A DNA stretch of 42,079 nt from Thermoleophilia bacterium. Its GTDB lineage: Bacteria; Actinomycetota; Thermoleophilia; Gaiellales; Gaiellaceae. Position numbers and translations under genes: made by a program. This document shows positions 1-8,345 of this stretch, piece by piece; the stretch's first letter is position 1, and each line of letters opens with the position of its first letter. Under the pieces are notes generated by a model. That model had not been told where the DNA came from. It did not search any database and saw only the letters and a program-made list of their open reading frames with translations. The DNA lies in the NCBI GenBank assembly GCA_029865325.1, contig JAOUHF010000009.1, positions 1 to 42,079 of the forward strand, read 5' to 3'.

Positions 1-1572
1 GAGAGCACGACCCGCATCAAGCCGGAGATCGGTGCGCCCGGCGCCTCGGTCTCGGCCATCGCGGGAACCGGCACCGGCGAGGGGCCGTTCGGCGGAACGT
101 CGGGCGCTGCGCCGATGGTGACGGGCTCGGCAGCCCTGCTGCTCGAGGGCTTCGGCGGTGTCAAGACGACGGCCAAGGGCACCGCGTCGGGCAAGGCGAT
201 CGGGCTCGGTCTGAAGCCGATCGAGGTCAAGGCGCTGCTCATGAACAACGCCGAGACGAACATCATCAGCAATCCGCTGACGGGAGCCCTCGCCGAGATC
301 ACGCGCATCGGCGGCGGCGAGGTCAGGGTCAACCAGGCGTTCGACGCACCGGTCGCGGCCTGGGACGACGGCGCACCGACCGGCGCGCTTGGGTTCGGCT
401 TCGTCGACGTCGACGGCACCGTGACGCTGAAGAAGACCGTGCGCATCCGTAACTACGAGAACAAGGCGCGGACGTACACGATCACGCCCACGTTCCGCTT
501 CGCCGGCGACGAATCGAATGGGGCAGTGTCGGTGAGCGCACCGGCGAAGGTCGACGTGAAGCCGGGTCTCGGACGTGACGCGACGTTCGACATCACGATG
601 ACCATCGACGGCTCGAAGCTGCGCGGGAACTTCATGAACTCGGGCAGCACGGCTGGAACCGGTGCGGCGCTGACCACCAACGAGTACGACGGCTACGTCG
701 TGCTGAACGACGGTGGGGACACGGTGAACATCCCGTGGCACGTCCTTCCGCGGAAGGCGGCGAAGGTCGTCCCGAGCACCACCGACCTGATCCCGGGAAG
801 CTTCCCTCAGATCATCGGACTCGACAATCAGGGTGTGGGAACGGCACAGAACGACGCATACGCCCTGATCGCGACGAGCCCGGACATCCCTGAGGGCAGT
901 CGTGGCGGACAGTCGCCGACGCCGGATCTCCGCGCCGTGGGCATCAACACGTTCCCGGTGCCGGCCGGGTTCTGCTCGGCGAACCCGTCGTTCCTGTGGG
1001 CGTTCGCGGTCAACACGTGGGAGCGGCAGGAGCACCTCCTGCCCGTCTCGCACCAGGTGATCCTGGACACGAACCAGGACGGCACGGCCGACTACATCGT
1101 GCTGAACCGCGACGCCTCGGGCCCGACGACGATCACCGACGGGAGGCAGCTCACGTGGGTGCTGAACCTGTCGACGAGCTCCCTCTCGGCGTTCTTCTTC
1201 GCCGAGCACTCGATGAACACAGGGAACACCGTCCTCTACATCTGCGGTGAGCAGATCGGCATGAACGCGGCCAATCTGCTGGCGACGAACGTCGACATGT
1301 CCGTGTTCGCACAGGACTTCTACTACGGAGGTCCCGGCGACGAGATCGACGGTCTCACGGTGACCCCGTTGGGTGAGCGGTTCTTCGGCCTGCCCAACGA
1401 CGTGCCGGGCAAGACCAATGACGCCGCCGGGTTGTCGGTGTACGACTACGGGCTCTTCCCGGGCAACACGCCCGAGCTCGGCCTCATGCTCGTCACGAAC
1501 GGCGATCGGGGTGCTGGAGCCCGAGGTGGTGCCACCAAGGACACCGAGGCGCTTCTGTTCAGGACGCCGTAA
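1..1572 (+). CDS. Subtilisin-like S8 serine peptidase, C-terminal part (cut by window start)
   Basis: This is the last 523 residues of a secreted subtilase; the reading frame is open from base 1 and the start lies outside the window. The segment KPEIGAPG followed by GGTSGAAPMVTG (about residues 9-43) is the region around the catalytic serine of the S8 family (GTSxAxP). The Asp and His of the triad must lie upstream. After the catalytic block come about 450 residues of beta-rich sequence with Fn3-like segments, typical of large exported actinobacterial S8 proteases. It ends at TAA just before a strong hairpin. Family assignment is firm; substrate unknown. Confidence 0.9.
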   Translation, partial: ESTTRIKPEIGAPGASVSAIAGTGTGEGPFGGTSGAAPMVTGSAALLLEGFGGVKTTAKGTASGKAIGLGLKPIEVKALLMNNAETNIISNPLTGALAEITRIGGGEVRVNQAFDAPVAAWDDGAPTGALGFGFVDVDGTVTLKKTVRIRNYENKARTYTITPTFRFAGDESNGAVSVSAPAKVDVKPGLGRDATFDITMTIDGSKLRGNFMNSGSTAGTGAALTTNEYDGYVVLNDGGDTVNIPWHVLPRKAAKVVPSTTDLIPGSFPQIIGLDNQGVGTAQNDAYALIATSPDIPEGSRGGQSPTPDLRAVGINTFPVPAGFCSANPSFLWAFAVNTWERQEHLLPVSHQVILDTNQDGTADYIVLNRDASGPTTITDGRQLTWVLNLSTSSLSAFFFAEHSMNTGNTVLYICGEQIGMNAANLLATNVDMSVFAQDFYYGGPGDEIDGLTVTPLGERFFGLPNDVPGKTNDAAGLSVYDYGLFPGNTPELGLMLVTNGDRGAGARGGATKDTEALLFRTP

Positions 1573-1595
1573 CGAGGCGATCCAGTTCGACCTGA

Positions 1596-1623
1596 CGAGG
1601 GGCCGGCGCAAGCCGGCCCCTCG
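1596..1623 (+). terminator. Hairpin terminator after the S8 peptidase
   Basis: A perfect stem of GAGGGGCCGGC and GCCGGCCCCTC closes a GCAA loop, 24 bases after the peptidase stop; one more C-G pair extends it. There is no long T run, only CGCTCTTGC, so it is a GC-type terminator. Confidence 0.75.
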
Positions 1624-1638
1624 CTCTTGCGGCAGGAG

Positions 1639-1652
1639 TAGGCTTCGCCGCC
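1639..1652 (+). promoter_or_regulatory. Putative leaderless promoter of the first permease
   Basis: TAGGCT (1639-1644) sits 8 nt before the GTG at 1653, so the transcript would begin at or next to the start codon. The same spacing recurs upstream of other genes in this window. No clear -35 box is seen. Confidence 0.4.
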
Positions 1653-3548
1653 GTGCCCGGACGCCGCCGCAGGCGGGAGATCGAGATGGAGCGGGTGCTC
1701 GGCACGCCCGCGCTCTTCGCAACGGCGTACGGCAACGTCGGCTCCTCGATCTACTACGCACTCGGCCTCACCGCGGTCTACGCGCTAGGCCTCACACCGC
1801 TCGTCTTCGTCCTCGCCGGTATCGTCTTCGCGGCGACGGCCGCCACCTACGCCGAGGGCACGGCTCGCTTCCCCGAGGCGGGCGGCTCGGCGAGCTTCTC
1901 GCGCCACGCGTTCGACGAGCTCGTGAGCTTCACGGCCGGCTGGGCGCAGATGCTCGTCTACGTCGTCACCGTCGCCGTCTCGGCGTTCTTCGTCCCCCAT
2001 TACCTGTCGATCTTCTGGGAGCCGCTGCGGACGAACCCGTGGGACATCATCGGCGGCGTCATCGTGATCGTGGTGCTCGTCGCTCTGAACATCGTCGGCG
2101 TGCAGGAGGCGGCGAAGCTCTCGATCTCCCTCGCAGTCGTCGACTTCGCGACGCAGATCATGCTCGTGGGGGTCGGCTTCGTTCTTGTCCTCAGCCCTGA
2201 GATCCTCGTCGACAACGTCCACTGGGGTGTCGCGCCGACCTGGTCGAACCTCGCAATCTCGATCCCCGTCGCGATGCTCGCCTATACCGGTGTCGAGACC
2301 GTCTCGAACCTCGCCGAGGAAGCCCGTGATCCGGTCCGGACTGTCCCGAACGCGTACAAGCTCGTGGCCGGCGCCGTGTTCGCCATCTACTTCACGCTTC
2401 CGCTGGTCGCCCTCTCGGCGCTTCCAGTGAAAGAGATCGACGGCCAGCTGACGACGTTGCTCGCGCTGCCGCCCGAGGACGGGGGGTATGCCAACGATCC
2501 GATTCTCGGCGTCGTCAAGAACATCGGCCTCGAAGGGTTCCCGCTCGACGCGGCCGAGATCTACGTCGGCGTGCTGGCTGCGACGATCCTGTTCATCGCG
2601 ACGAACGCCGGCGTCATCGGCGCGTCGCGGATCACGTACTCGATGGCGACCTACCGGCAGCTCCCGGAGGCCCTGCGACGACTCCATCCGCGTTTCAAGA
2701 CTCCCTGGCTCTCGCTCGTCCTGTTCGCGGGTATCGCGCCGATCCTGGTGATCCTGCCCGGCGACGTGAACTTCGTCGGCACGCTGTACGCGCTGGGGGC
2801 CACGCTGTCGTTCACCGTGGCGCACGGGTCGATGGTGCGGTTGCGAATGCTGGATGGCCGCGGCGCCGAGATTCCGTACCTGGCACGTCCGAATCTTCGC
2901 CTCGGCGGCGTTGCGTGGCCGCTGTTCGCGATCCTGGGCGGGATCGCGACGGGGGCATCGTTCGCCGTCCTCGTCTACCAGAACCCCGCGACGCGCTGGG
3001 TCGGGCTCGGCTGGATGGCCCTCGGACTCGCTGGCTACGTCATCTACCGAAGGCGGCTGCACGTTCCGCTTCGCGCGATCGCAAAGGCGCCGCCGGCGTT
3101 CGGCCCCGCGCTCGCGCTCGAGTACCGCCGTCTCGTCGTTCCGGTGATCTCGGGTCAGCCGTCGAACGACGCGATGGACGTGGCGTGTCGCCTCGCCGCG
3201 GAGCGCGGCGCTCGCATCGTCGCTCTCAGCGTCATCGAGGTTCCTCTCGACCGCCAGCTCGGGGAGAGCCAGCCCGAGCTCGAGGTGGAGGCGAATCGCG
3301 AGCTGGACGAAGCCGTCGCCATCGGTGACTCGTACGGCTTGAAGGTCGTCGGTCGACTGGAGCGCGCACGCTCTGCCGCGAAGGCGATCGTGGACGAGGC
3401 CGAGGCGCGCGACGCCGAGATCATCGTGATCGGGTCGCCTCGTCGTCGCCTGACGAGCTCGCAGGCGGCCGTTTTCGGCAAGACGGTCGACTACGTTCTC
3501 AAGCACGCGCCGTGTCGCGTCCTCGTGACCGCGTCGGGGGCGTCGTGA
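1653..3548 (+). CDS. APC-superfamily permease with C-terminal universal stress (USP) domain, copy 1
   Basis: A 631-residue membrane transporter. About 12 hydrophobic segments fill residues 15-470 and a soluble USP-fold domain of about 140 residues closes the protein. TM1 reads AYGNVGSSIYYALG and TM6 carries YTGVETVSNLAEE, which are APC hallmarks. Annotation pipelines would probably call it an amino-acid permease. The APC-plus-USP architecture, the length, and the trkA/trkH neighbours also fit KimA-type potassium importers; the TM6 T..E pair matches the KimA ion-binding pair as I recall it. The USP domain lacks a clean G-2x-G-9x-G nucleotide loop. GTG 1653 is preferred because it aligns best with copy 2; ATG 1686, with GGGAGA before it, is the alternative. 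Its last bases overlap the next gene (GTGA). Confidence 0.8.
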   Translation: MPGRRRRREIEMERVLGTPALFATAYGNVGSSIYYALGLTAVYALGLTPLVFVLAGIVFAATAATYAEGTARFPEAGGSASFSRHAFDELVSFTAGWAQMLVYVVTVAVSAFFVPHYLSIFWEPLRTNPWDIIGGVIVIVVLVALNIVGVQEAAKLSISLAVVDFATQIMLVGVGFVLVLSPEILVDNVHWGVAPTWSNLAISIPVAMLAYTGVETVSNLAEEARDPVRTVPNAYKLVAGAVFAIYFTLPLVALSALPVKEIDGQLTTLLALPPEDGGYANDPILGVVKNIGLEGFPLDAAEIYVGVLAATILFIATNAGVIGASRITYSMATYRQLPEALRRLHPRFKTPWLSLVLFAGIAPILVILPGDVNFVGTLYALGATLSFTVAHGSMVRLRMLDGRGAEIPYLARPNLRLGGVAWPLFAILGGIATGASFAVLVYQNPATRWVGLGWMALGLAGYVIYRRRLHVPLRAIAKAPPAFGPALALEYRRLVVPVISGQPSNDAMDVACRLAAERGARIVALSVIEVPLDRQLGESQPELEVEANRELDEAVAIGDSYGLKVVGRLERARSAAKAIVDEAEARDAEIIVIGSPRRRLTSSQAAVFGKTVDYVLKHAPCRVLVTASGAS

Positions 3549-3724
3549 GCTTCTATCGCTGGTCCGTCGTGATCTTCTCGCTGATCTTCGTCGGGATGGG
3601 CATCGCGCTGCTCGTCCGCACCGCGGCAGAAGGAGGTGGAGTCGTGGGATTCCTCCTCGGCGGTCTCTTCATCGCCCTCGGCGTCGGGCGTTTCACGCTC
3701 GAACGCAAGCGCCATGGCTCGTAA
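3545..3724 (+). CDS. Small two-helix membrane protein between the permeases
   Basis: A 59-residue protein starting at GTG in a GTGA overlap with the upstream permease and ending 11 bases inside the downstream permease. Two hydrophobic stretches (about residues 4-22 and 32-50) are joined by a short Gly-rich loop, with a basic C-terminus (ERKRHGS). The tight overlaps on both sides imply translational coupling and co-expression with both transporters. No family is recognised. A small accessory subunit of the permeases is possible, but that is inferred from position only. Confidence 0.65.
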   Translation: MSFYRWSVVIFSLIFVGMGIALLVRTAAEGGGVVGFLLGGLFIALGVGRFTLERKRHGS

Positions 3725-5597
3725 GCTCCGCGGCTTCGAGCGCGTCCTCGACGCCCCCGCGCTCTTTGCGATCGCGTACGGGGAGATCGCGTCGTCCCTC
3801 TACATCGCGCTCGGGATCGTCGCCGCGCAGGCCCTTGGCCTCACGCCGCTCGTCCTGCTGCTCACGGGAGCGCTCTTCTTCGTGGTCTCGCTCTCCTACG
3901 CGGAGGGGACAGCGGCACTACCCGAGACGGGCGGGGCGGCGACGTTCGTCCGGCGTGCGTTCAACGATCTCGCCGGGTTCGTCACGGGATGGGTGCTCTT
4001 CCTCGACTTCCTGATCGTGATGGCGCTGTCCGCGCTCTTCGCTCCCCACTATCTGGGCGCGGCGATCTCCGCGCCATCGCTTCGCGACGATCCCTGGGAC
4101 GCACTCATAGGTTGCGGACTCATCGCTGCTATCGCCGGCGTCCGGCTCGTGCGGCGGACGCAGCTGCGCCTGGGATCGCTGGCGATCGCCCTCCTCGACC
4201 TTCTCGTCCAGGGAATCCTCGTCGTGCTGGGAATGGCGTTTCTCGTCTCTCCGAACGTCCTGGAGCAGGGATTCGGCTTCGAGGCCGGTCAGAGCTGGAG
4301 CGACCTGGCGTTTGCGCTTCCGCTTGCCATGCTCGCCTACACAGGTCTGGAGACGGTTTCCAATCTCGCGGAGGAGACTCGTGAGCCCGGTCGCACGCTG
4401 CCTCGCAGCATGTTCTCCGGAATCGGTCTCGTCGTCGTCGTAACCGTCGCGATCGCCCTGATCGGACTCTCTGCCTATCCGGTGGAGGCGGGACAGACCG
4501 CGCTGGGAGACGAGTGGCTTGAGGCCCCGCTCGTCGGCATTGCCGCGGCTTTCGACGGCTCGCTGCCCGATGTCGTGGTCGATCTCCTCCGCATCGCAGT
4601 GGGCATCTCGGGCGCGCTGATCCTGCTCGTGGCGGCGACGACTTCGGTGTCGGGAATCACCCGTCTGGCCCATTCGCTGGCCGAGCACGGGGCGCTGCCG
4701 CGTGAGTTGGCCCGTCTCGAACGTCGAGCGCTCGTTTCCCGCGAGGCGATCCTGATTGCGGCAGGCCTCGCGATCGGCCTCATCGTGCTCACGGAGGTCG
4801 TTGCCGAGGGCGACCCGGCTTTCCTCGCGAGCCTCTATTCGTTCGGCGTGCTCATCGCGTTCACCGCGGCACAACTGGCCGTGATCCGCCTCCGCATGCG
4901 CGAGCCAGATCTGGAGCGTCCTTTTCGCGCGCGCCCGAACGTACGCTTTCGGGGAATCTCGGTGCCCCTGCCGGCAGTCATCGGCATCCCGTTCACCTCA
5001 GGCATCTGGGTGCTGGCGATGCTGACCCATTCGGGGGCTCGGTATGCCGGCCCGCTGTGGTTGGGGGCGGGCCTCGTCGTCTTCGTTGCCGTCCGGCGGA
5101 AGCAGGAACGCGGTCTGCTCGAGCACGTCGAAGCGGTCACGGAGCTTCCAGCTGGAGCGCAGTTCGAGCGCATCCTCGTCCCAATCAAGCTCGGCGACAT
5201 CGGTGACGAGATGATCGCGACCGCGATCGCGCTCGCCAAGGAGCACGGCGGCTCGATCGAGGTGATCACCGTCGTTCGCGTGCCTCGGCGGTTCGAGCTT
5301 GCCGGGCCTCTGCCAAGCGATGTCGCGGCGAGGGTCGATGCGGCGCTCGAGGAAGCTCGCCTGCTCGGCGAGGAGCACGGTGTCACCGTGCAGACGGACG
5401 CCGTGCGCGCGCGATCGATCGGCCATGCGATCGTCGCCGAGGCTGCGGCTCGGGGTGCGGACGTTGTCGTCCTCGGCTCGTCGTCCCGCTGGCGACGCCA
5501 ATCGAGGTTCTTCTCACCGACGGTCGACTTCGTGCTCCGCAATGCGCACTGCGAAGTCCTTGTGGTTGCGTTCCCCGGCGGAGTCTTCGAGGAGTAG
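3714..5597 (+). CDS. APC-superfamily permease with C-terminal USP domain, copy 2
   Basis: A 627-residue paralogue of the permease at 1653, with the same layout: about 12 membrane helices and then a USP-like domain from about residue 480. TM1 reads AYGEIASSLYIALG and TM6 YTGLETVSNLAEE. Where copy 1 has Asn in TM1 this copy has Glu, so the two may differ in substrate or ion handling. ATG 3714 is chosen because the protein then begins MARKLRGFERVL, collinear with copy 1; the frame is open further upstream only over the small membrane gene. The USP part lacks a clear Gly-rich ATP loop. Next to K+ regulatory genes it may be a KimA-like K+ importer rather than an amino-acid permease; this is not settled. 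Confidence 0.8.
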   Translation: MARKLRGFERVLDAPALFAIAYGEIASSLYIALGIVAAQALGLTPLVLLLTGALFFVVSLSYAEGTAALPETGGAATFVRRAFNDLAGFVTGWVLFLDFLIVMALSALFAPHYLGAAISAPSLRDDPWDALIGCGLIAAIAGVRLVRRTQLRLGSLAIALLDLLVQGILVVLGMAFLVSPNVLEQGFGFEAGQSWSDLAFALPLAMLAYTGLETVSNLAEETREPGRTLPRSMFSGIGLVVVVTVAIALIGLSAYPVEAGQTALGDEWLEAPLVGIAAAFDGSLPDVVVDLLRIAVGISGALILLVAATTSVSGITRLAHSLAEHGALPRELARLERRALVSREAILIAAGLAIGLIVLTEVVAEGDPAFLASLYSFGVLIAFTAAQLAVIRLRMREPDLERPFRARPNVRFRGISVPLPAVIGIPFTSGIWVLAMLTHSGARYAGPLWLGAGLVVFVAVRRKQERGLLEHVEAVTELPAGAQFERILVPIKLGDIGDEMIATAIALAKEHGGSIEVITVVRVPRRFELAGPLPSDVAARVDAALEEARLLGEEHGVTVQTDAVRARSIGHAIVAEAAARGADVVVLGSSSRWRRQSRFFSPTVDFVLRNAHCEVLVVAFPGGVFEE

Positions 5598-5608
5598 GCT
5601 GACGCGCC

Positions 5609-6031
5609 GTGAAGGGGGTTGTCATCGGATGCGGGCGCGTGGGGTCTGCCGTCGCGCAAGGGCTCGCCACGGAGGGTTGGGACGTCACCGTGATCGACGA
5701 GAACGAGGACGCGCTTGCCCGCCTCGGGCTGGCCTGGCGTGGAGGATTCGTGATCGGGCACGGGATGGACACGACCGTGCTCGAGAGCGCAGGCGTGCGG
5801 GAAGCTGATGCCGCAGTCGTCGCGACCGACGGCGACAACACCAACATCGTCATCGGCCAGGTGCTCACGCAGCGGTACGAGATCGCGACGGTCGTCGTCA
5901 GGATCCTCGATCCCGCCAGGGCGAAGTTCTACTCGGATCGTGGCATGCAGACTGTCTGTCCCACTCAGACGGCGATCTCTGGTCTTCTGGAGACCGTACG
6001 CAGGACCACTCCTGAACCGGCGGCGTCCTGA
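5609..6031 (+). CDS. KTN (TrkA N-terminal) NAD-binding protein without RCK_C domain
   Basis: A 140-residue Rossmann protein. The N-terminus VIGCGRVGSAVAQ is the GxGxxG dinucleotide loop, and VTVIDEN ends strand 2 with an acidic residue, as in NAD(H)-binding TrkA domains. The usual RCK_C (TrkA_C) ligand domain is missing; the protein ends shortly after the KTN fold. GTG 5609 lies 8 nt after TAGGCT (5595-5600), whose TAG is also the stop codon of the upstream permease, so this gene may be transcribed leaderless as well as from the permease promoter. It overlaps the next gene by one base (TGATG). It probably pairs with the TrkA encoded downstream. Confidence 0.85.
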   Translation: MKGVVIGCGRVGSAVAQGLATEGWDVTVIDENEDALARLGLAWRGGFVIGHGMDTTVLESAGVREADAAVVATDGDNTNIVIGQVLTQRYEIATVVVRILDPARAKFYSDRGMQTVCPTQTAISGLLETVRRTTPEPAAS

Positions 6032-6699
6032 TGTACGTCATCGTCGCGGGCGGAGGAATGGTCGGATCGAATTCCACCCGCTCGCTGCTCGAGATGGGCC
6101 ATGAAGTGACGCTCGTCGAGCAACGTCCGGACCGGTTTGCCCGACTCGAGGAGGAGTTCGGCCCTGTCGCCATGCGCGGTGACGCCACAGAGATCATCGT
6201 GCTCGAGCGAGCCGGGATCGCCCGGCCCCCAGACCTCGTGCTCGCGGTGACGGGCGATGACGAGGACAACCTCGTCATCTCGCAGATCGCAAAGGAGGGC
6301 TACGGCGTCCGCAAGGCGATCGCGAGAGTGAACAACCCGCGCAACCAGCAGCACTTCGACCTGCTCGGGATCACGCAAACGGTATGCGCGACGACGAGCA
6401 TTCTCGGGCTCGTCGAGCACGAGATGCCAGAGCACGGTCTCGTCCGCCTGCTCGAGCTCCAGAAGGAAGGGCTCATCGTCGCCGAGGTGCAGGTCGAAGG
6501 TGGGTCTCCGGCGGCCGGGAAACGGGCCGGCGGGCTCGGCGTCCCTGCCGGTTCACGGTTGATCTCGGTCTTTCGCCACGGCCGGACGGAACTCGTGGAG
6601 GAGTCCACTGTCATTCGTCCGGGCGATCAGGTGCTTGCGGTCGTACCGACGGGTTCGGCTCCCGAGCTTCGCCGTGCTCTTCTCGGCGGTTCGAAGTAG
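6031..6699 (+). CDS. trkA: TrkA-family potassium channel regulator (KTN + RCK_C)
   Basis: A 222-residue cytoplasmic regulator of K+ uptake. VAGGGMVGS (residues 4-12) is the NAD-binding loop and VTLVEQ follows strand 2; the last 85 or so residues form an RCK_C domain. TrkA rings of this kind gate TrkH/KtrB channels in response to nucleotides. ATG overlaps the stop of the lone-KTN gene, so the two are translationally coupled. It is the last gene of the + operon with the permeases and faces the two trkH genes on the other strand; a 90-bp gap separates the ends. I see no convincing terminator hairpin there. Confidence 0.88.
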   Translation: MYVIVAGGGMVGSNSTRSLLEMGHEVTLVEQRPDRFARLEEEFGPVAMRGDATEIIVLERAGIARPPDLVLAVTGDDEDNLVISQIAKEGYGVRKAIARVNNPRNQQHFDLLGITQTVCATTSILGLVEHEMPEHGLVRLLELQKEGLIVAEVQVEGGSPAAGKRAGGLGVPAGSRLISVFRHGRTELVEESTVIRPGDQVLAVVPTGSAPELRRALLGGSK

Positions 6700-6788
6700 C
6701 ACTTCTCTGCCGAGCGGCGACCGTGACGGCAAAACCGGCCGCAGAAGGGCGAGGTGTGAATGCCGAGAAGGATCTTCCGCGTACTCGT

Positions 6789-8345
6789 TCAGGGCTTCCA
6801 GTACTGGCGGGTGAAGAGCAGGACGACGGGAATGATTTCGAGACGCCCGAGCCACATCAGCGCGATCATCGCCCCAGTCGAGATGTCGCTGAACTCGGAG
6901 AACGACGCCAGCGGGCCCGCATGGCCGAACGCCGGGCCCACGTTGCCGAGCGTCGTGGCGGCGACGGCCATCACCGTGATCGGCCGGAGGTCGGGCCCCT
7001 GGAGCGCGGTGTCGAAGGCGATGATCCCGGCGCCCACGACGAAGGCGCCGACGTAGAGAAGAACGAACGCGACGGCCGCCCGGAGCGTCCGCTCATCGAC
7101 GGCGATCCGGTTCAACCGGATGGGCGCGACGAGCTCGGGGTGCACGGTCGTGCGCAGATCGCGCCGGAGCACGCGACCGAGGAGGAGGTGGCGCACTACC
7201 TTGATCGAGCCTCCGGTCGAGCCCGCCGAGCCGCCGACGAACATCAGGGCGACGATCGTCATCAGCGCCAGCGTCGTCCAGCCGGTGAAGTCCACTGTCG
7301 CAAACCCCGTGGTGGTGAGGATCGAGACCGCTTGGAAGATGCCGTTGCGGAACGCGGCGTCGCTGCCGGTGAGCTCTCGCTCGAGGAGCTGGAGAATGAG
7401 GAGCCCCGAACCGAGAACCAGCAGCCCCGCGTAGAGACGGAGCTCCTCGTCCCGCAGCGCCGAGCGCACGCGACGGCGGACGAACGTGCGGTAGAGCAGC
7501 GCGAAGTTGACCCCAGCGAGGATCATGAACGCGATCAGCACCCATTGGGTCGCCGGTGCGAAGTCGGCGATCGAGTGCGGCTGCGTCGAGAAGCCGCCGG
7601 TCGGCATCGTCGAGAAGGCGTGAGCTACCGCCTCGTAGAGGCTCAACTGGTCGTCGACGCCTGTCCAGCCGAGTGTCGCCAGGATGACCACGAGCATCAC
7701 CGTCAGGGCGACATAAAGGCTCCACAGTCGTTGTGCGGTTTGGCGGATTCGCGTTCCGAGATCGTCGATCTCCGGCCCTGGAAGCTCCGACTCCATGAGC
7801 TGCCTTCCGCCGATACGAAGGCGCGGCAGCACTGCCAGCGCGAGCACGATGATCCCCATGCCGCCGATCCACTGCGTGAACTGCCTCCACATGGCCATCG
7901 AGCGGTTGAGCGCCTCGACGTCGGTGAGGATCGAGGAGCCGGTCGTCGTGAATCCCGACATCGACTCGAAGAAGGCGTCAATGGGCCGCTCGAGCTCGGG
8001 GTTGCCCGAGAGGAGATACGGGATCGTGCCCACCGCGGCCGCGAGCACCCAGGTGAGGGACACGACGAGGAAGCCCTCACGAAAGCCGACGACCTCGGAC
8101 CGATCGCCGCCGATCCGCTCGAGCGCGATGCCGAGCGCGGCGGTACCCGCTGCGGCGGCGACGAAGGGCCACGGCGACTCCCCGTAGCCAAGGGCCAGTG
8201 CGAGCGGAAGCAGCGGTGCCAGCGCGAGCCACTTGACGAGCGTGCCCACGAGCCCGAGCGCGCCGCGGATGTTGACCCCGATCCGTCTCGGCGGGGCTAT
8301 CGAGGGGTGGGCGTCAGGTCGCGTCGGCGCAGGTGCCGAGCTCAT
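6789..8345 (-). CDS. trkH: TrkH-family potassium uptake channel, copy 1
   Basis: A 518-residue membrane protein of the Trk/Ktr/HKT superfamily. The four pore loops are visible: SGFTTTGSS, MPTGGFST, TTTGFATV and GNVGPAFG, each with the filter glycine. It starts at ATG 8345, which overlaps the TGA of the upstream trkH (ATGA), and this decides the start; the frame is open further upstream only inside that gene. It is the third gene of a trkA-trkH-trkH operon. TrkH forms the K+ pathway and needs TrkA for gating. The N-terminal 25 residues are Pro/Ala-rich and variable. Confidence 0.92.
   Translation of the reverse strand: MSSAPAPTRPDAHPSIAPPRRIGVNIRGALGLVGTLVKWLALAPLLPLALALGYGESPWPFVAAAAGTAALGIALERIGGDRSEVVGFREGFLVVSLTWVLAAAVGTIPYLLSGNPELERPIDAFFESMSGFTTTGSSILTDVEALNRSMAMWRQFTQWIGGMGIIVLALAVLPRLRIGGRQLMESELPGPEIDDLGTRIRQTAQRLWSLYVALTVMLVVILATLGWTGVDDQLSLYEAVAHAFSTMPTGGFSTQPHSIADFAPATQWVLIAFMILAGVNFALLYRTFVRRRVRSALRDEELRLYAGLLVLGSGLLILQLLERELTGSDAAFRNGIFQAVSILTTTGFATVDFTGWTTLALMTIVALMFVGGSAGSTGGSIKVVRHLLLGRVLRRDLRTTVHPELVAPIRLNRIAVDERTLRAAVAFVLLYVGAFVVGAGIIAFDTALQGPDLRPITVMAVAATTLGNVGPAFGHAGPLASFSEFSDISTGAMIALMWLGRLEIIPVVLLFTRQYWKP

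Noticed and set aside
1785-3506. A 573-codon open frame opposite the first permease
   Set aside because: Low-complexity charged sequence, antisense to a clear APC permease; shadow.
6700-6788. Terminator between the converging trkA and trkH genes
   Set aside because: Only imperfect short stems could be drawn; not convincing.
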